Shown here in pieces: positions 24,301 to 29,491 of a stretch of 64,000 nucleotides of DNA (within the stretch, counting starts at the first letter, position 1; the number at the start of each line of letters is the position of its first letter). The notes below the pieces were generated by a model that had not been told where the DNA came from, did no database searches, and saw only the letters and a list, made by a program, of their open reading frames with translations. Position numbers and translations under genes: made by a program. Source of the DNA: Heliocidaris erythrogramma (Eukaryota > Echinodermata > Echinoidea > Camarodonta > Echinometridae); contig CM046855.1 in assembly GCA_025617745.1 (NCBI GenBank), positions 43,825,313-43,889,312 on the forward strand. The letters are read 5' to 3'.

Positions 24301-24673
24301 ATTCACTTGGTCAGGCGGATTTAATGGTGGCTGGGCATAATAACGACTTTGGCCCTTAAAGGGGTATCTCTAAGAATCTGGAACAAGCATATGTGTATGG
24401 TTGACCGCCTGAGTGGGGGGGGGGGGGGGGGGGGGGACCGCAATAATACTTTGCAATGCAAAATTTGAGGACACAAATTTCAATGGGTGGGACAATGCAA
24501 TGATGAAAGGGGTTCATTTATGATTGGTCGTCTAAAAAATCACTTGACTTAGTAGAAAGAAATTACTTACGATCAGCTTGTAAAAGAACTTCCGTAATTA
24601 ATACAGGAAGAGATGGTCCGAAGGTTTCCACACAATACTGTGGAGTTTCTTCAATTACTTGGAAGCTCTGCAT
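297..24673 (-). CDS. NUP133: Nuclear pore complex protein Nup133, partial gene, 19 exons (gene-level entry)
   Basis: Nup133 is a scaffold subunit of the Y-shaped Nup107-160 complex of the nuclear pore. It has an N-terminal beta-propeller and a C-terminal alpha-helical stack. Nineteen minus-strand exons were joined by GT-AG sites, and every junction keeps frame. Recognisable family blocks are GWACLVC, the RYWP strand, an amphipathic SSQGMIARVSSFLFGA segment at the place of the vertebrate ALPS membrane-curvature motif, [32 protein letters not shown] and SEHAEKLAAARAL. The window covers roughly the part matching human residues 75-760 as recalled. The N-terminal disordered segment is not found, and the C-terminal helical half lies beyond position 1. 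Introns run from about 0.3 to 4 kb and are filled with repeats. Anomalies are a LINE against exon 1 and a decayed copy of exon 11. Confidence 0.93.
484..955. repeat. 470-bp GA/CT purine-pyrimidine microsatellite
   Basis: Almost pure purine on the plus strand, degenerate gagaga and ggagaga units. It lies in the intron between Nup133 exons 18 and 19, starting only about 35 bp after the exon 18 donor. On the sense strand it is a long CT tract upstream of the exon 19 acceptor. The long open frames across it are artefacts of composition. Confidence 0.95.
991..1064 (-). CDS. NUP133: Nup133 exon 18
   Basis: 74 nt. TTHNLLSEHAEKLAAARALC then NQHVK aligns with human [23 protein letters not shown]. The acceptor taccccag keeps phase 0 with exon 17. 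An acceptor at 1088 would lengthen the exon only if exon 17 used a different donor. The donor is AA|gtaagt. Confidence 0.88.
1455..1530. repeat. GA-rich microsatellite
   Basis: Short degenerate gaga tract in the intron between Nup133 exons 17 and 18. Confidence 0.85.
1831..1940 (-). CDS. NUP133: Nup133 exon 17
   Basis: 110 nt from cttccag to ATG|gtacgt. It contains [20 protein letters not shown] then FIKDVGIWDM, matching human [28 protein letters not shown]. A perfect palindromic X-box-like sequence lies 10 bp upstream of its acceptor. Confidence 0.95.
1950..1965. promoter_or_regulatory. X-box-like palindrome (possible RFX site)
   Basis: ggtaaccatggtaacc is a perfect palindrome resembling the RFX X-box half-sites GTTRCC/GGYAAC with no spacer. 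It lies 10 bp upstream of Nup133 exon 17, inside the polypyrimidine region. Function unknown. Confidence 0.4.
2289..2448 (-). CDS. NUP133: Nup133 exon 16
   Basis: 160 nt from tgcgcag to CAAG|gtgaat. It contains LDQAVAKLSQELIDDFPASD then PRWAESLPQ, nearly identical in pattern to human [28 protein letters not shown]. It leaves phase 1. Confidence 0.95.
3370..3561 (-). CDS. NUP133: Nup133 exon 15 (hinge and first solenoid helix)
   Basis: 192 nt, phase 0, from cccctcag to ATG|gtgaga. A Ser/Thr/Gln-rich linker is followed by ENKTNGLKMAFLYSCKHDM, matching human [20 protein letters not shown] at the start of the alpha-helical domain. Confidence 0.9.
3640..4016. mobile_element. MITE, family A, copy 1 (diverged)
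   Basis: Shares the ends tctggccatgcgattac and ccagaagtcatccctctttta and internal words with copies at 5486 and 18703. Located in the Nup133 intron 14. Confidence 0.6.
4096..4416. mobile_element. MITE with tcataaagctgttcgtaa inverted ends
   Basis: Left end tcataaagctgttcgtaaag and right end ttacgaacagctttatga form inverted termini of about 20 bp plus a second inverted block (acatgactttacgaac / aaagtcatg). Non-coding. Confidence 0.75.
4420..5480. other. No feature seen (Nup133 intron 14)
   Basis: AT-rich intronic sequence. The short open frames at 4576-4773 and 5093-5332 have no recognisable content. Confidence 0.6.
5486..5829. mobile_element. MITE, family A, copy 2
   Basis: Inverted ends: about ttaaagataaagttgagttctgg on the left and cccagaactcaaccttcc on the right. 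The interior resembles the copy at 18.7-19.06 kb in reverse orientation. An 89-codon open frame spans most of it. No protein family recognised. Confidence 0.7.
6356..6546. mobile_element. MITE, tactgtaaa / cgcgaaa family, copy 1
   Basis: About 190 bp with inverted ends tactgtaaacgtggaaaatt and aaaattttccacttttacagta. The interior is rich in cgcgaaa and gcgcaaa words. Confidence 0.8.
6869..7226. mobile_element. MITE, tactgtaaa / cgcgaaa family, copy 2 with internal duplication
   Basis: Inverted ends ttttactgtaaatccagaaa and tttctgattttacagtaa. The inside contains a tandem duplication of about 140 bp (6896 onward and 7040 onward) built of aaactttcgcgaattcc blocks. Confidence 0.8.
7327..7372 (-). 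CDS. NUP133: Nup133 exon 14 (short)
   Basis: 46 nt from atgtag to GAG|gtaagt. FNMDDSRIGQASRLE lies in the weakly conserved linker after the propeller. It is supported by splice sites and phase rather than similarity. Confidence 0.7.
7840..8228. repeat. TATC microsatellite with 136-bp tandem duplication
   Basis: A ctat/catc tract, then two near-identical 120-bp blocks (7945-8064 and 8081-8200, starting tatgttgcttacataaaaag), ending in agatagata. The microsatellite flanks are inverted relative to each other. Confidence 0.9.
8472..8500 (-). promoter_or_regulatory. Direct repeats of AGGTCA (nuclear receptor half-sites)
   Basis: tgacct occurs at 8472, 8481, 8488 and 8495, which on the minus strand gives AGGTCA repeats spaced by 1, 1 and 3 bp (DR1, DR1, DR3). 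Similar groups recur near 8644, 8812 and 8987 as part of the tandem element. Binding is inferred from consensus only. Confidence 0.4.
9112..9164. repeat. 12-bp minisatellite ggacggacgcac
   Basis: About four units near the right end of the element at 8250-9215. Confidence 0.9.
9258..9339 (-). CDS. NUP133: Nup133 exon 13
   Basis: 82 nt from aattcag to AAG|gtaagt. CFDGQAIFFSNNHGVITVNT then SQSEMP aligns with human CGGVPIIFSRNSGLVSITS, the last propeller strands. It leaves phase 2. Confidence 0.9.
9766..9837 (-). CDS. NUP133: Nup133 exon 12
   Basis: 72 nt from attctag to GCAG|gtaggt, phase 1 on both sides. LFDQMPSFQEVGFSKAGNSI then WGA aligns with human [22 protein letters not shown]. Confidence 0.86.
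10460..10554 (-). pseudogene. Decayed duplicate of Nup133 exon 11
   Basis: After a good acceptor (cttatag) the frame reads ESDDEWTIDLFLANNGG then LYMYAQHSL, clearly related to ESDDE...HLLLAHPGG...YIYSQHSI of exon 11. The next usable donor (CTCAG|gtagca) gives 95 nt against 103 nt in the parent, so inclusion in place of exon 11 would shift the frame of exon 12. This is best read as a tandem exon duplication that has lost phase. A regulated, truncating alternative exon is possible but unsupported. Confidence 0.7.
10650..10752 (-). CDS. NUP133: Nup133 exon 11
   Basis: 103 nt from ttacag to TTCAG|gtatta. ESDDEDALDKHLLLAHPGGS then DCYIYSQHSIVCCS matches human SEDLILCQLTVP...AYLYNESAVYVCS. An earlier GT after ATT would break the phase with exon 12, so the downstream donor was chosen. 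A diverged copy of this exon sits about 100 bp downstream in the next intron. Confidence 0.85.
11108..11775. repeat. 18-bp degenerate tandem array (ctatggagcaact words)
   Basis: About 660 bp of 18-bp-like units such as cctaactacggagcaact, cttaactaagggtcaact and aactatggaacaactc, in the intron between Nup133 exons 10 and 11. Because the unit is a multiple of 3, the plus frame stays open over long stretches (MEQLLTKG-like repeats). No evidence that it is a gene. Confidence 0.9.
11902..11978 (-). CDS. NUP133: Nup133 exon 10
   Basis: 77 nt from ccacag to CAG|gttggt. ATLKVQVNPDTPTKLESFVL then ASAPQQ aligns with human AVTVEVTQYNPPFQ. It enters in phase 1 and ends in phase 0. Confidence 0.83.
12728..12795 (-). 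CDS. NUP133: Nup133 exon 9
   Basis: 68 nt from ctcacag to ATTG|gtaaga. IAVILAGAVNTSSPNQRIRI aligns with human [20 protein letters not shown]. The phase runs from 2 to 1, consistent with exons 8 and 10. Confidence 0.88.
13128..13186 (-). CDS. NUP133: Nup133 exon 8
   Basis: 59 nt from ttttcag to AA|gtgagt. GAASMENIKVWLLDIQLIS matches human YEAIKEGVNIRYLDLKQ. It leaves phase 2. Confidence 0.85.
13190..14390. other. No feature seen (Nup133 intron 7, left part)
   Basis: AT-rich intron sequence with a short caatcaatcaat tract at about 13460. No exon-like frame between good splice sites was found. Confidence 0.5.
14397..14990. mobile_element. MITE-like element with diverged inverted ends
   Basis: The left block gatgtcgtcacactcggg...cagacgacgtcctataatg matches, in reverse complement, the right block tgggacatcgtctgctta...gggtgtgtcgtcacatat. 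The 62-codon open frame at 14906 lies in the right arm and is not a gene. Confidence 0.6.
15474..15966. mobile_element. 490-bp near-complete palindrome (foldback element)
   Basis: The left end gtaaaagttggttagagac mirrors the right end tgtctaaccaacttttac, and successive inner blocks (ctcaaagctaaaatctcatg / catgagttttagctttgag; gtcacatgactcacg / catgagtcacgtgac) continue the mirror to a centre near 15718. It lies in Nup133 intron 7. Confidence 0.85.
16147..16203 (-). CDS. NUP133: Nup133 exon 7 (micro-exon)
   Basis: 57 nt, phase 0 on both sides, between acatacag and ATG|gtgaga. It reads VVYEKQLDGLFKQQFQREM, at the place of human AYSWDINRALKENITDAIW. It is supported by position, phase and the helical pattern, and was found only by looking for the missing segment between exons 6 and 8. 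Confidence 0.78.
16531..16641 (-). CDS. NUP133: Nup133 exon 6
   Basis: 111 nt, phase 0. GLRRVLAGSSESAGYPLYIL then QDSVLQKWFISGPGQEQ aligns with human [24 protein letters not shown]. The acceptor is gcatag and the donor CAG|gtaagg. Confidence 0.85.
17536..18004. mobile_element. TTAA-flanked MITE (piggyBac-like ends) with poly-G
   Basis: The left end is ttaaccctaaaaaaagact and the right end agtctttttagggttaa, so inverted CCCTAAAAAGACT termini are bounded by TTAA on both sides, as in piggyBac target-site duplications. Each end is followed by a run of G then a run of C. Non-coding. Confidence 0.75.
18033..18143. mobile_element. Short MITE with acagtgaaacc inverted ends
   Basis: About 110 bp. 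gatacagtgaaacctttat on the left and gcaggtttcactgtat on the right. A ggtggt-tct-tacaggtggtc motif inside. Confidence 0.75.
18280..18372 (-). CDS. NUP133: Nup133 exon 5 (ALPS-like amphipathic segment)
   Basis: 93 nt, phase 0. It encodes QVEVHTLKSSQGMIARVSSF followed by LFGAQKDETS. It matches the human loop GQGMLSGIGRRVSSLFG, which is known as the ALPS membrane-curvature sensor. Whether the echinoderm segment senses curvature is inference. The donor is TCA|gtgagt. Confidence 0.9.
18703..19062. mobile_element. MITE, family A, copy 3
   Basis: Ends tttaaagagaaggttgactt and catgaccagaactcaact are inverted. The interior is the reverse orientation of the 5486 copy. The minus-strand frame there and the plus-strand frame at 5559 give related peptides (both include CIWD.T..FSLNI.AVSC), so the similarity is that of the repeat. 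Confidence 0.7.
19164..19235 (-). CDS. NUP133: Nup133 exon 4
   Basis: 72 nt, phase 0 on both sides. KHQCILATTTNQLMMISVSP aligns with human [20 protein letters not shown]. The acceptor is ttcag and the donor CAG|gtatga. Confidence 0.88.
19360..19640. repeat. Dispersed SINE-like repeat
   Basis: Contains tatatcgcgcctaatacatc, ctccactccactggggagca, ctactgggtacccacttaac and cacctgggtggaaaggagc, words typical of a dispersed echinoderm repeat as I recall it. It shares words with the reverse complement of the repeat at the window start. Confidence 0.6.
20388..20627 (-). CDS. NUP133: Nup133 exon 3 (propeller blade)
   Basis: 240 nt in phase 0. It reads IGLCYQVALPATELCHRADL, later QMVSVLAVSPEGVVRYWPTA and CFSLTAFG, aligning with human LPPSDFHWSADL...AVMVATREGSIRYWPS...SFLTAV. 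The donor is GGG|gtaagc. This is the best conserved exon of the window. The reverse-strand open frame over it is a shadow. Confidence 0.95.
20640..21420. other. No feature seen (Nup133 intron 2)
   Basis: AT-rich intron, no repeat or exon recognised. Confidence 0.5.
21428..21531 (-). CDS. NUP133: Nup133 exon 2
   Basis: Begins after ctttcag and reads SANISVKLDNSGWACLVCDR then LFIWRYKQTPSAR, close to the vertebrate GGWACLVC...LIIWK propeller strand. It enters in phase 1 and ends in phase 0 before gtatat, a weak donor. Confidence 0.93.
22049..23232. mobile_element. 1.2-kb element with 80-bp inverted ends and internal 283-bp tandem duplication
   Basis: 22049-22128 is mirrored by 23151-23232 (gattttgagtgaatgttgct / acattcactcaaaatcggc; gacttttgtgcagtggtg / caccactgcacaaaagtc). 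Inside, a block starting tgcctagattctacacat occurs at 22123 and 22406. Part of that block (tatatacagtggaacctcg) recurs inverted at 39.4-39.54 kb. Another end fragment is at 21.57-21.66 kb. Confidence 0.7.
23273..23663. other. CpG-rich segment, open on both strands, unassigned
   Basis: An island of CpG-rich sequence (gccgcgggcgctgac, cgcgatcgtaaagatcg) within AT-rich intron 1 of Nup133. The minus strand is open for 125 codons and the plus strand for 100. Neither product is recognised. It is bounded by repeats carrying ttcccttccaaaag words at 22.95-23.0 and 23.86 kb. It could be repeat-borne or a promoter-like island. Confidence 0.35.
24086..24200 (+). repeat. tRNA-like SINE head
   Basis: A-box-like gtggtcttgtggtaaag (24092-24108) and a perfect B box ggttcgaatcc (24164-24174). 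The spacing is longer than in a standard tRNA and no acceptor stem is evident, so this is a tRNA-derived repeat rather than a tRNA gene. Confidence 0.5.
24571..24673 (-). CDS. NUP133: Nup133 exon 1 in window (start of beta-propeller)
   Basis: Translates as MQSFQVIEETPQYCVETFGP and on to LLQAD, matching the human stretch around SITESVNYDVKTFGSSLP. The donor is C|gtaagt, leaving phase 1. The 5' boundary is uncertain. Only an A-rich tract ending in AG (about 24684) precedes it, and LINE 3' sequence starts directly upstream. The ATG at 24673 could serve as a start but would omit the usual N-terminal disordered region. Confidence 0.85.
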
Positions 24674-24687
24674 GACGATGATGTCTT

Positions 24688-26610
24688 TTTTTGAACTTTG
24701 AACTTTTGAACTTTATTTCTTTCGACCCCTTCCGGAGTATGAGAAATATAACATATTTACAATATTGTACAACATAGAATGATTACAAAATGGCAGTTTT
24801 CATACACATGAGATGTGATAGTATTACTACGTATACTTAAGAACAATATAAGAACAAGAAACAAAACAAATGTATTTAAAGAGGTAACAGCATATCTTAG
24901 AAGATTAACTATCTACTAAACTTCTGTAATATCGCTTTAACAAACTTGGCAAGTTTAGACAACAATTTCATGTCTTTAGTATTAAATAACTCGTACATTT
25001 TCAAAGTATTTGGACGAGTTATGTATTTCTTTGGTATAGAGACTTTTCGTTCCTCAATAAAGTACTCACACTGAAAAATATAATGAAACTCATCACCTAC
25101 CAAACCAACACTACACAAGGAGCACAATCTGTTTGACCTTGGTATTCCTTCATACCGCCCACTTACACTGGGGAGACGGTGGCTCCCGCAGCGAAATTTA
25201 CATAAATTTTTGCTATCCACATTACTACACTTAACTAAGTATGGATCAAATGTTAATGAGTCTTTAAAAATTCGATAATTCAAACATTGGCTATTTCCAT
25301 TTACATCACTCAACCAGTCTTGTCTATCAATATCTTTCAACCGAAGATCAATTGCACGTTTTAACCACTTGACATTTACAATTTCCTGGTTATCCCAAAT
25401 TCCTCCAAAACCGCTTTTACCTAAAATATACTTAATATTTTGAATCCACCTAGAACAAAAAACATTTTCAACGTCATCATGCATTGCCCTAATTAACCTG
25501 TAAAGTGTGCAAGACAGTTTAGTTTGTTTTCCAGTGAGTAAACTACACCAGAAGTTCAAAATTCTCATATTTACTGCACTCAAAAGTTTATATCTCCCTG
25601 TTTCCCCATAGATCATGCAACTAGCAACAGACTTATGAACACCTAGAACATTCCTCAAAAATTTTCTATGAAATACTTCAATTTGCTCAATATCTTCAAA
25701 CCCCCACACTTCACTACCATACAAAGCGATTGGCAGCACTAATCTATCAAACAATTCACATGAAATATCTACTGGTAACTTGAGTTTCCTAATCTTACTC
25801 AAAACACTAAACATTGCCCGCTTTGCCTGACTAACTTGTTTTGATATAGCTTTTTTGAAACGACCATTATAATTAAGTGTCACACCAAGATATATAAAAT
25901 CATCCACAACTTGAAGGTAGTCACCTGCGTATGTAAACACTGGCTTGTTCCTTATCTTTCCCCTCGAAAAAACCACAACTTTTGTCTTACTAGTATTAAC
26001 CGTAAGGTGCCATAAATTACAATAATCCAACAATGCATTTAGTGATTTCTGTAACTCATCAGGGCTCTCAGCCATTATTATAGTGTCGTCTGCATAAAGC
26101 AATACGAACAACCTCAAATAAACTTCAATATCATCATTACTCAAATACGTCCTTACATTGCCAGACACATAATTCAAACCTTTATACCTTCGACTCATAG
26201 ACAATTCGAAATCATTCAAATAAATCGCAAACAAGAGTGGGGATAAGTTGTCACCTTGACGTACACCAATATTACAATCAAACAATTCTGATCTCTCATT
26301 ATTGACCCTTACACACGACTTTGCCTTATGATATAAATTGTACACAACATTAAAAATCTTTCCATTAATATTATTTGCTATAAGTTTTGACCATAATGAG
26401 GATCTGTCGACAAGATCAAAAGCCTTCTTATAATCCACAAATGCACAATATAACCTCTTCTTTTGTGACAGATATAATTCAATCAGAGAGTGCATAACAA
26501 AAACATGGTCAATAGTAGAAAACCCAGATCGGAATCCTGCCTGTTCATCCCCTAATACTCCAGTACTTTGAGAAACTACCCGCGTTTCATGATCAAGATA
26601 TAGATCACAT
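24688..26610 (-). mobile_element. 5'-truncated non-LTR retrotransposon (LINE)
   Basis: The reverse transcriptase homology begins near 26605 (VLGDEQAGFRSG), so the endonuclease and ORF1 are absent. After the ORF stop at 24909, a 3' region of about 210 bp ends in aaagttc-type repeats at 24690-24715, right against Nup133 exon 1 and in the same orientation. Clade not assigned without a tree. Confidence 0.92.
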
Positions 26611-26903
26611 ACAAAATGCATGTACGGTATGATTATTGAATACACGAAACTATTTTCCTGTATCCGAAATAAATAATTGAAAAAGTGTGCGGGGTTTTTG
26701 TTCGTCTCAACATTATTGCGTCTTGCCCGAGCTCGATGCGAGCGCTCGAGACAGAAAAAAATTAATAGGAAGTGCAAAATGAGACAGAAAAAGATCAAGC
26801 TTTCAAAAAAAATATCCGGTACGTTCTTTCTTATTATGTTGGGATATAGACCTGGTTCCACGTGTGGTGGATGATAGATCTTATGATTATTTTCAAAATT
26901 CAA
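24909..26903 (-). CDS. LINE reverse transcriptase ORF, 664 codons, truncated
   Basis: The enzyme copies LINE RNA into DNA at a nicked target. The frame holds RT blocks in order: AGFRSGFSTIDHV (residues about 122-134), FVDYKKAFD (155-163), VRQGDNLSPLLF (214-225), the catalytic LLYADD (268-273) and the VNTSKTKV block (302-309). Near the C terminus (about 595-614) is a Cys-Cys-His-Cys pattern CSLC...DEFHYIFQC common in several LINE clades. The first 100 residues do not resemble RT and are probably flanking sequence read in frame. The ORF is uninterrupted and YADD is intact, so the insertion looks young, but without the endonuclease domain it should not be autonomous. Confidence 0.92.
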   Translation of the reverse strand: MNFENNHKIYHPPHVEPGLYPNIIRKNVPDIFFESLIFFCLILHFLLIFFCLERSHRARARRNNVETNKNPAHFFNYLFRIQENSFVYSIIIPYMHFVCDLYLDHETRVVSQSTGVLGDEQAGFRSGFSTIDHVFVMHSLIELYLSQKKRLYCAFVDYKKAFDLVDRSSLWSKLIANNINGKIFNVVYNLYHKAKSCVRVNNERSELFDCNIGVRQGDNLSPLLFAIYLNDFELSMSRRYKGLNYVSGNVRTYLSNDDIEVYLRLFVLLYADDTIIMAESPDELQKSLNALLDYCNLWHLTVNTSKTKVVVFSRGKIRNKPVFTYAGDYLQVVDDFIYLGVTLNYNGRFKKAISKQVSQAKRAMFSVLSKIRKLKLPVDISCELFDRLVLPIALYGSEVWGFEDIEQIEVFHRKFLRNVLGVHKSVASCMIYGETGRYKLLSAVNMRILNFWCSLLTGKQTKLSCTLYRLIRAMHDDVENVFCSRWIQNIKYILGKSGFGGIWDNQEIVNVKWLKRAIDLRLKDIDRQDWLSDVNGNSQCLNYRIFKDSLTFDPYLVKCSNVDSKNLCKFRCGSHRLPSVSGRYEGIPRSNRLCSLCSVGLVGDEFHYIFQCEYFIEERKVSIPKKYITRPNTLKMYELFNTKDMKLLSKLAKFVKAILQKFSR

Positions 26904-27160
26904 TTGGTGATCAATAACATCTTGTAAAGAGGAAAAACCGTTCAGTACCCCCCCCCCCCGGGCGACTTTTGAAGGGCTGGCGAGAAGAAAAATACGGATC
27001 TCCCTACAAACAGTTTCCGCTCATCATTTCCTCGCAATTGTTGCCCCTGTTGACGCCAAGGTCCCGATACGCCACTGGTTCACATTAAGGCATTTATCAT
27101 ATATAGTATAAATAATGTGACGTAATTAAAACAAAATTGCAATTTAAGATGTTCCCATCG

Positions 27161-27202
27161 GGACTCGGACTCGGGAATCTGACTCTGACTCTGACTCGGA
27201 TG
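27161..27202. repeat. Short gactc/gactct minisatellite
   Basis: gggactcggactcggg and tgactctgactctgactcgg units. Confidence 0.8.
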
Positions 27203-27383
27203 GGATGGACTCGACTATGTGCACTGCCAGCCATCGACCAAAACCTGCTACAAGACATATAATCAGATCAATGATTGGACCAATTATCAAGGTCTGTGCA
27301 TCTACTAGAAAAACAGAGCAAATGCCAAAAATATTTTCATACAAAAAGTATTTTATTTTCTTTAATATCTGCGCCTCATTTAG

Positions 27384-27488
27384 GAAATGGAAGAAAACTT
27401 ATCGATGATGAAGGAACTCGTTAAACTTCTCGACATCAAGGCTGCGACTGCAGAGACTAAAGAGAAGAAAATGGAGGATGAACTTCAG
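27384..27488 (+). pseudogene. Exon-like segment, predicted coiled coil (part 1 of a possible broken gene)
   Basis: 105 nt between an acceptor (ctcatttag) and a donor (CAG|gtatag). It reads MEENLSMMKELVKLLDIKAA then TAETKEKKMEDELQ, heptad-like and charged. It joins in phase to 28058 (TLDESIVDCGLISF) where a stop follows after 14 codons. Family not recognised. Confidence 0.4.
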
Positions 27489-27793
27489 GTATAGCCTATC
27501 ACCAATTTTAGTGAAAGGTCAACTCCTTTTATTCTAGTACTGTTATTGCAATGTGCATGAATCTGTGGTGATATTTTGACACCAGTTGAGTGATTTTGAA
27601 TATTTTAACTATCTTTGATTCGCAACAAATTATCAGGTTATCGGAAGAATGTTATGTTATGAATGACATTGGCGTATCCAAAATAAGATGGACTCGTCGT
27701 AGGCCTAAAAGAATGACTAATTGCATCTACGCCACGGGGGTTGCAAAGCCGGGTACATTCCGATTTTCCTTGAAGGTGATTTCGTTCCCGCCC

Positions 27794-27917
27794 CTGTTTA
27801 GCATGGGCGTTAATCGTGACGTAACTCTATTCATCATGGGGGGGGGGGGGACGACACAATAGCCGTCCCCCCATGATGAATAGAGTTACGTAACGATTAA
27901 CGCCCATGCTGTTTAGC
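27794..27917. repeat. Hairpin insertion flanked by 9-bp direct repeat
   Basis: The arms gcatgggcgttaatcgtgac... and ...cgattaacgcccatgc are inverted over about 43 bp with one or two mismatches, around a G run and a short loop. ctgtttagc occurs on both sides (27794-27802 and 27909-27917), overlapping the arm ends. Confidence 0.8.
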
Positions 27918-28057
27918 AATTTCTTGAAAAACCACTGAGCTTATTTATTTAAAATGTATTCAAAATATAAATATATATTGATGACTCATTTTATCTTAGC
28001 TTTGTAAGATAACTTTGTAGAATAAAAAGTATGTTTTTTATTTCCTCTTTACTTTAG

Positions 28058-28248
28058 ACGCTCGATGAAAGCATCGTTGACTGCGGCCTCATTTCATTTT
28101 GACATTCTTTCTGAGGTCGGGGAAAATAAGCGTCCGGGCCTTGTGTCGCAAGTTTGATGACATATTAACATGCACGAAGGAAGATGCATGCAGTATGCAG
28201 CTCGAAGTGAACGACCTGAGGAAGACTAATGGGACATTCGAAGAAATT
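28058..28248 (+). pseudogene. Exon-like segment, frame disrupted (part 2)
   Basis: Acceptor actttag and donor ATT|gtaggc. The frame entering from 27488 stops, but another frame later in the segment reads LCRKFDDILTCTKEDACSMQ then LEVNDLRKTNGTFEEI up to the donor. Both frames look protein-like, suggesting one or more frameshifts in a coiled-coil gene, or chance. Confidence 0.35.
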
Positions 28249-28847
28249 GTAGGCGCTATCTTTTTTTAAAATTGAATATATTTAAACTTCATTCATCAAA
28301 TTATGAATTCTTCATAACTCGTATTTCTAGTCCTGTAAAGTTTCAAAACGGGCTTTGCTATACAAGTATACATCAATAGGAACGACTTAAGATTAAACAA
28401 CGTTAGGACAAAAAGCTTGTGACCAAAATATTCTGTTTCACGACTACAAAAGTTCTTCTAAACATCAAGCTTTTCAGTGGTCCTCTGTACATTTTACCTT
28501 TAAACGTTCTGTACTACCTACGTTTGTATTCTTAACATCCTTTGTAAAATGTTTTCTTTATGGGTACTAGCGGAAATTACCCGTGGCACGATGGGGGAGG
28601 GGGGGGGGGGGGTGGTCTTCTATACCCATTCACACTGAAAGGCAAGTAGTTTATTGATGAAACATATTTGAAGGATTGATTCATAGCAGACTTCTCTTTA
28701 AATATAGATAGGTTTAATTCATTTAGCAGCAGGGTTTAAACTGGGGGAAGATGTGTAAGTACATACCCTACAATGTACAACAGATTGCATTTGTTTGTAT
28801 ATAGTTCTCCAATTAAAGGTTCCTCAGTCATGTGTAGTGGAATGTTG

Positions 28848-29140
28848 AAAGAAGAGAGAGAGAGGGAGAGAGAGAGAGAGAGAGAAAGAAAGAAAGAATG
28901 ATACAGTGGGAAACAGTGGTGGGACATGAGTGAGAGAGAGAGGCAGAGGGGATAATGAGAGAGAAAGAGAGAAACAGTGGGAATATGAGAGAGTGAAAAT
29001 GGCCAGTGGGAAAAATGAGAGAGACTCATAGACAGTGGGGGAAATGAGAGCAAGAAAGAAAAAATAGACATGCAGGGATAGATAGATAGATATTATAAAG
29101 AATACCGGGGGAGAGAGAGAGAGAGAGAGAGAGATGGGGG
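28848..29140. repeat. GA-rich degenerate microsatellite ending in poly-G
   Basis: gagagag with recurrent acagtgggaaa interruptions (about 30-bp spacing), then tagatagata and G runs. The opposite-strand Ser/Leu-rich frames are artefacts. Confidence 0.85.
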
Positions 29141-29224
29141 GGGGGGGGTTAGATGCTAGTGATGATAAGATTTTTAGGGCTTCCACTGGCATGTTTAGGT
29201 TTCTGATATTTTTTTCCCTTGTAG

Positions 29225-29491
29225 GTTAAGTCGTTATGCATTGAAGGAATTGATAAAAGGCATCCCGTCACTCGATCTCGAGTTCGTACGAGACAAAAAG
29301 ACCGGGGCTGTATACTCCCCCGACCAGGTCATCCAATTCCAGATCCCGGCTCTCTCTCGAGCAAACGAGGCTGGATCGATAAGGTTATGGAGACTGAATC
29401 TCTACGGAAGCTGACGGCTGCCGAGATTGATGTTGAACCTCGTCTTCAACCGTCGTGGAGAAAACTCAAGAAAGCTATCAGATCGATGTAG
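29225..29491 (+). pseudogene. Exon-like segment ending in stop (part 3)
   Basis: After a strong acceptor (tttttcccttgtag) phase 0 is open for 88 codons to TAG at 29489-29491, ending AEIDVEPRLQPSWRKLKKAI. A second frame is open for nearly 60 codons (ALKELIKGIPSLDLEFV...). The segment is GC-richer than its surroundings. No family recognised. Further CpG-rich, exon-like patches occur at 30.03-30.31 and 30.42-30.66 kb. Confidence 0.35.

Noticed and set aside
28736-29192. Ser/Leu/Pro-rich open frames on the minus strand
   Set aside because: Translation of a degenerate GA tract.
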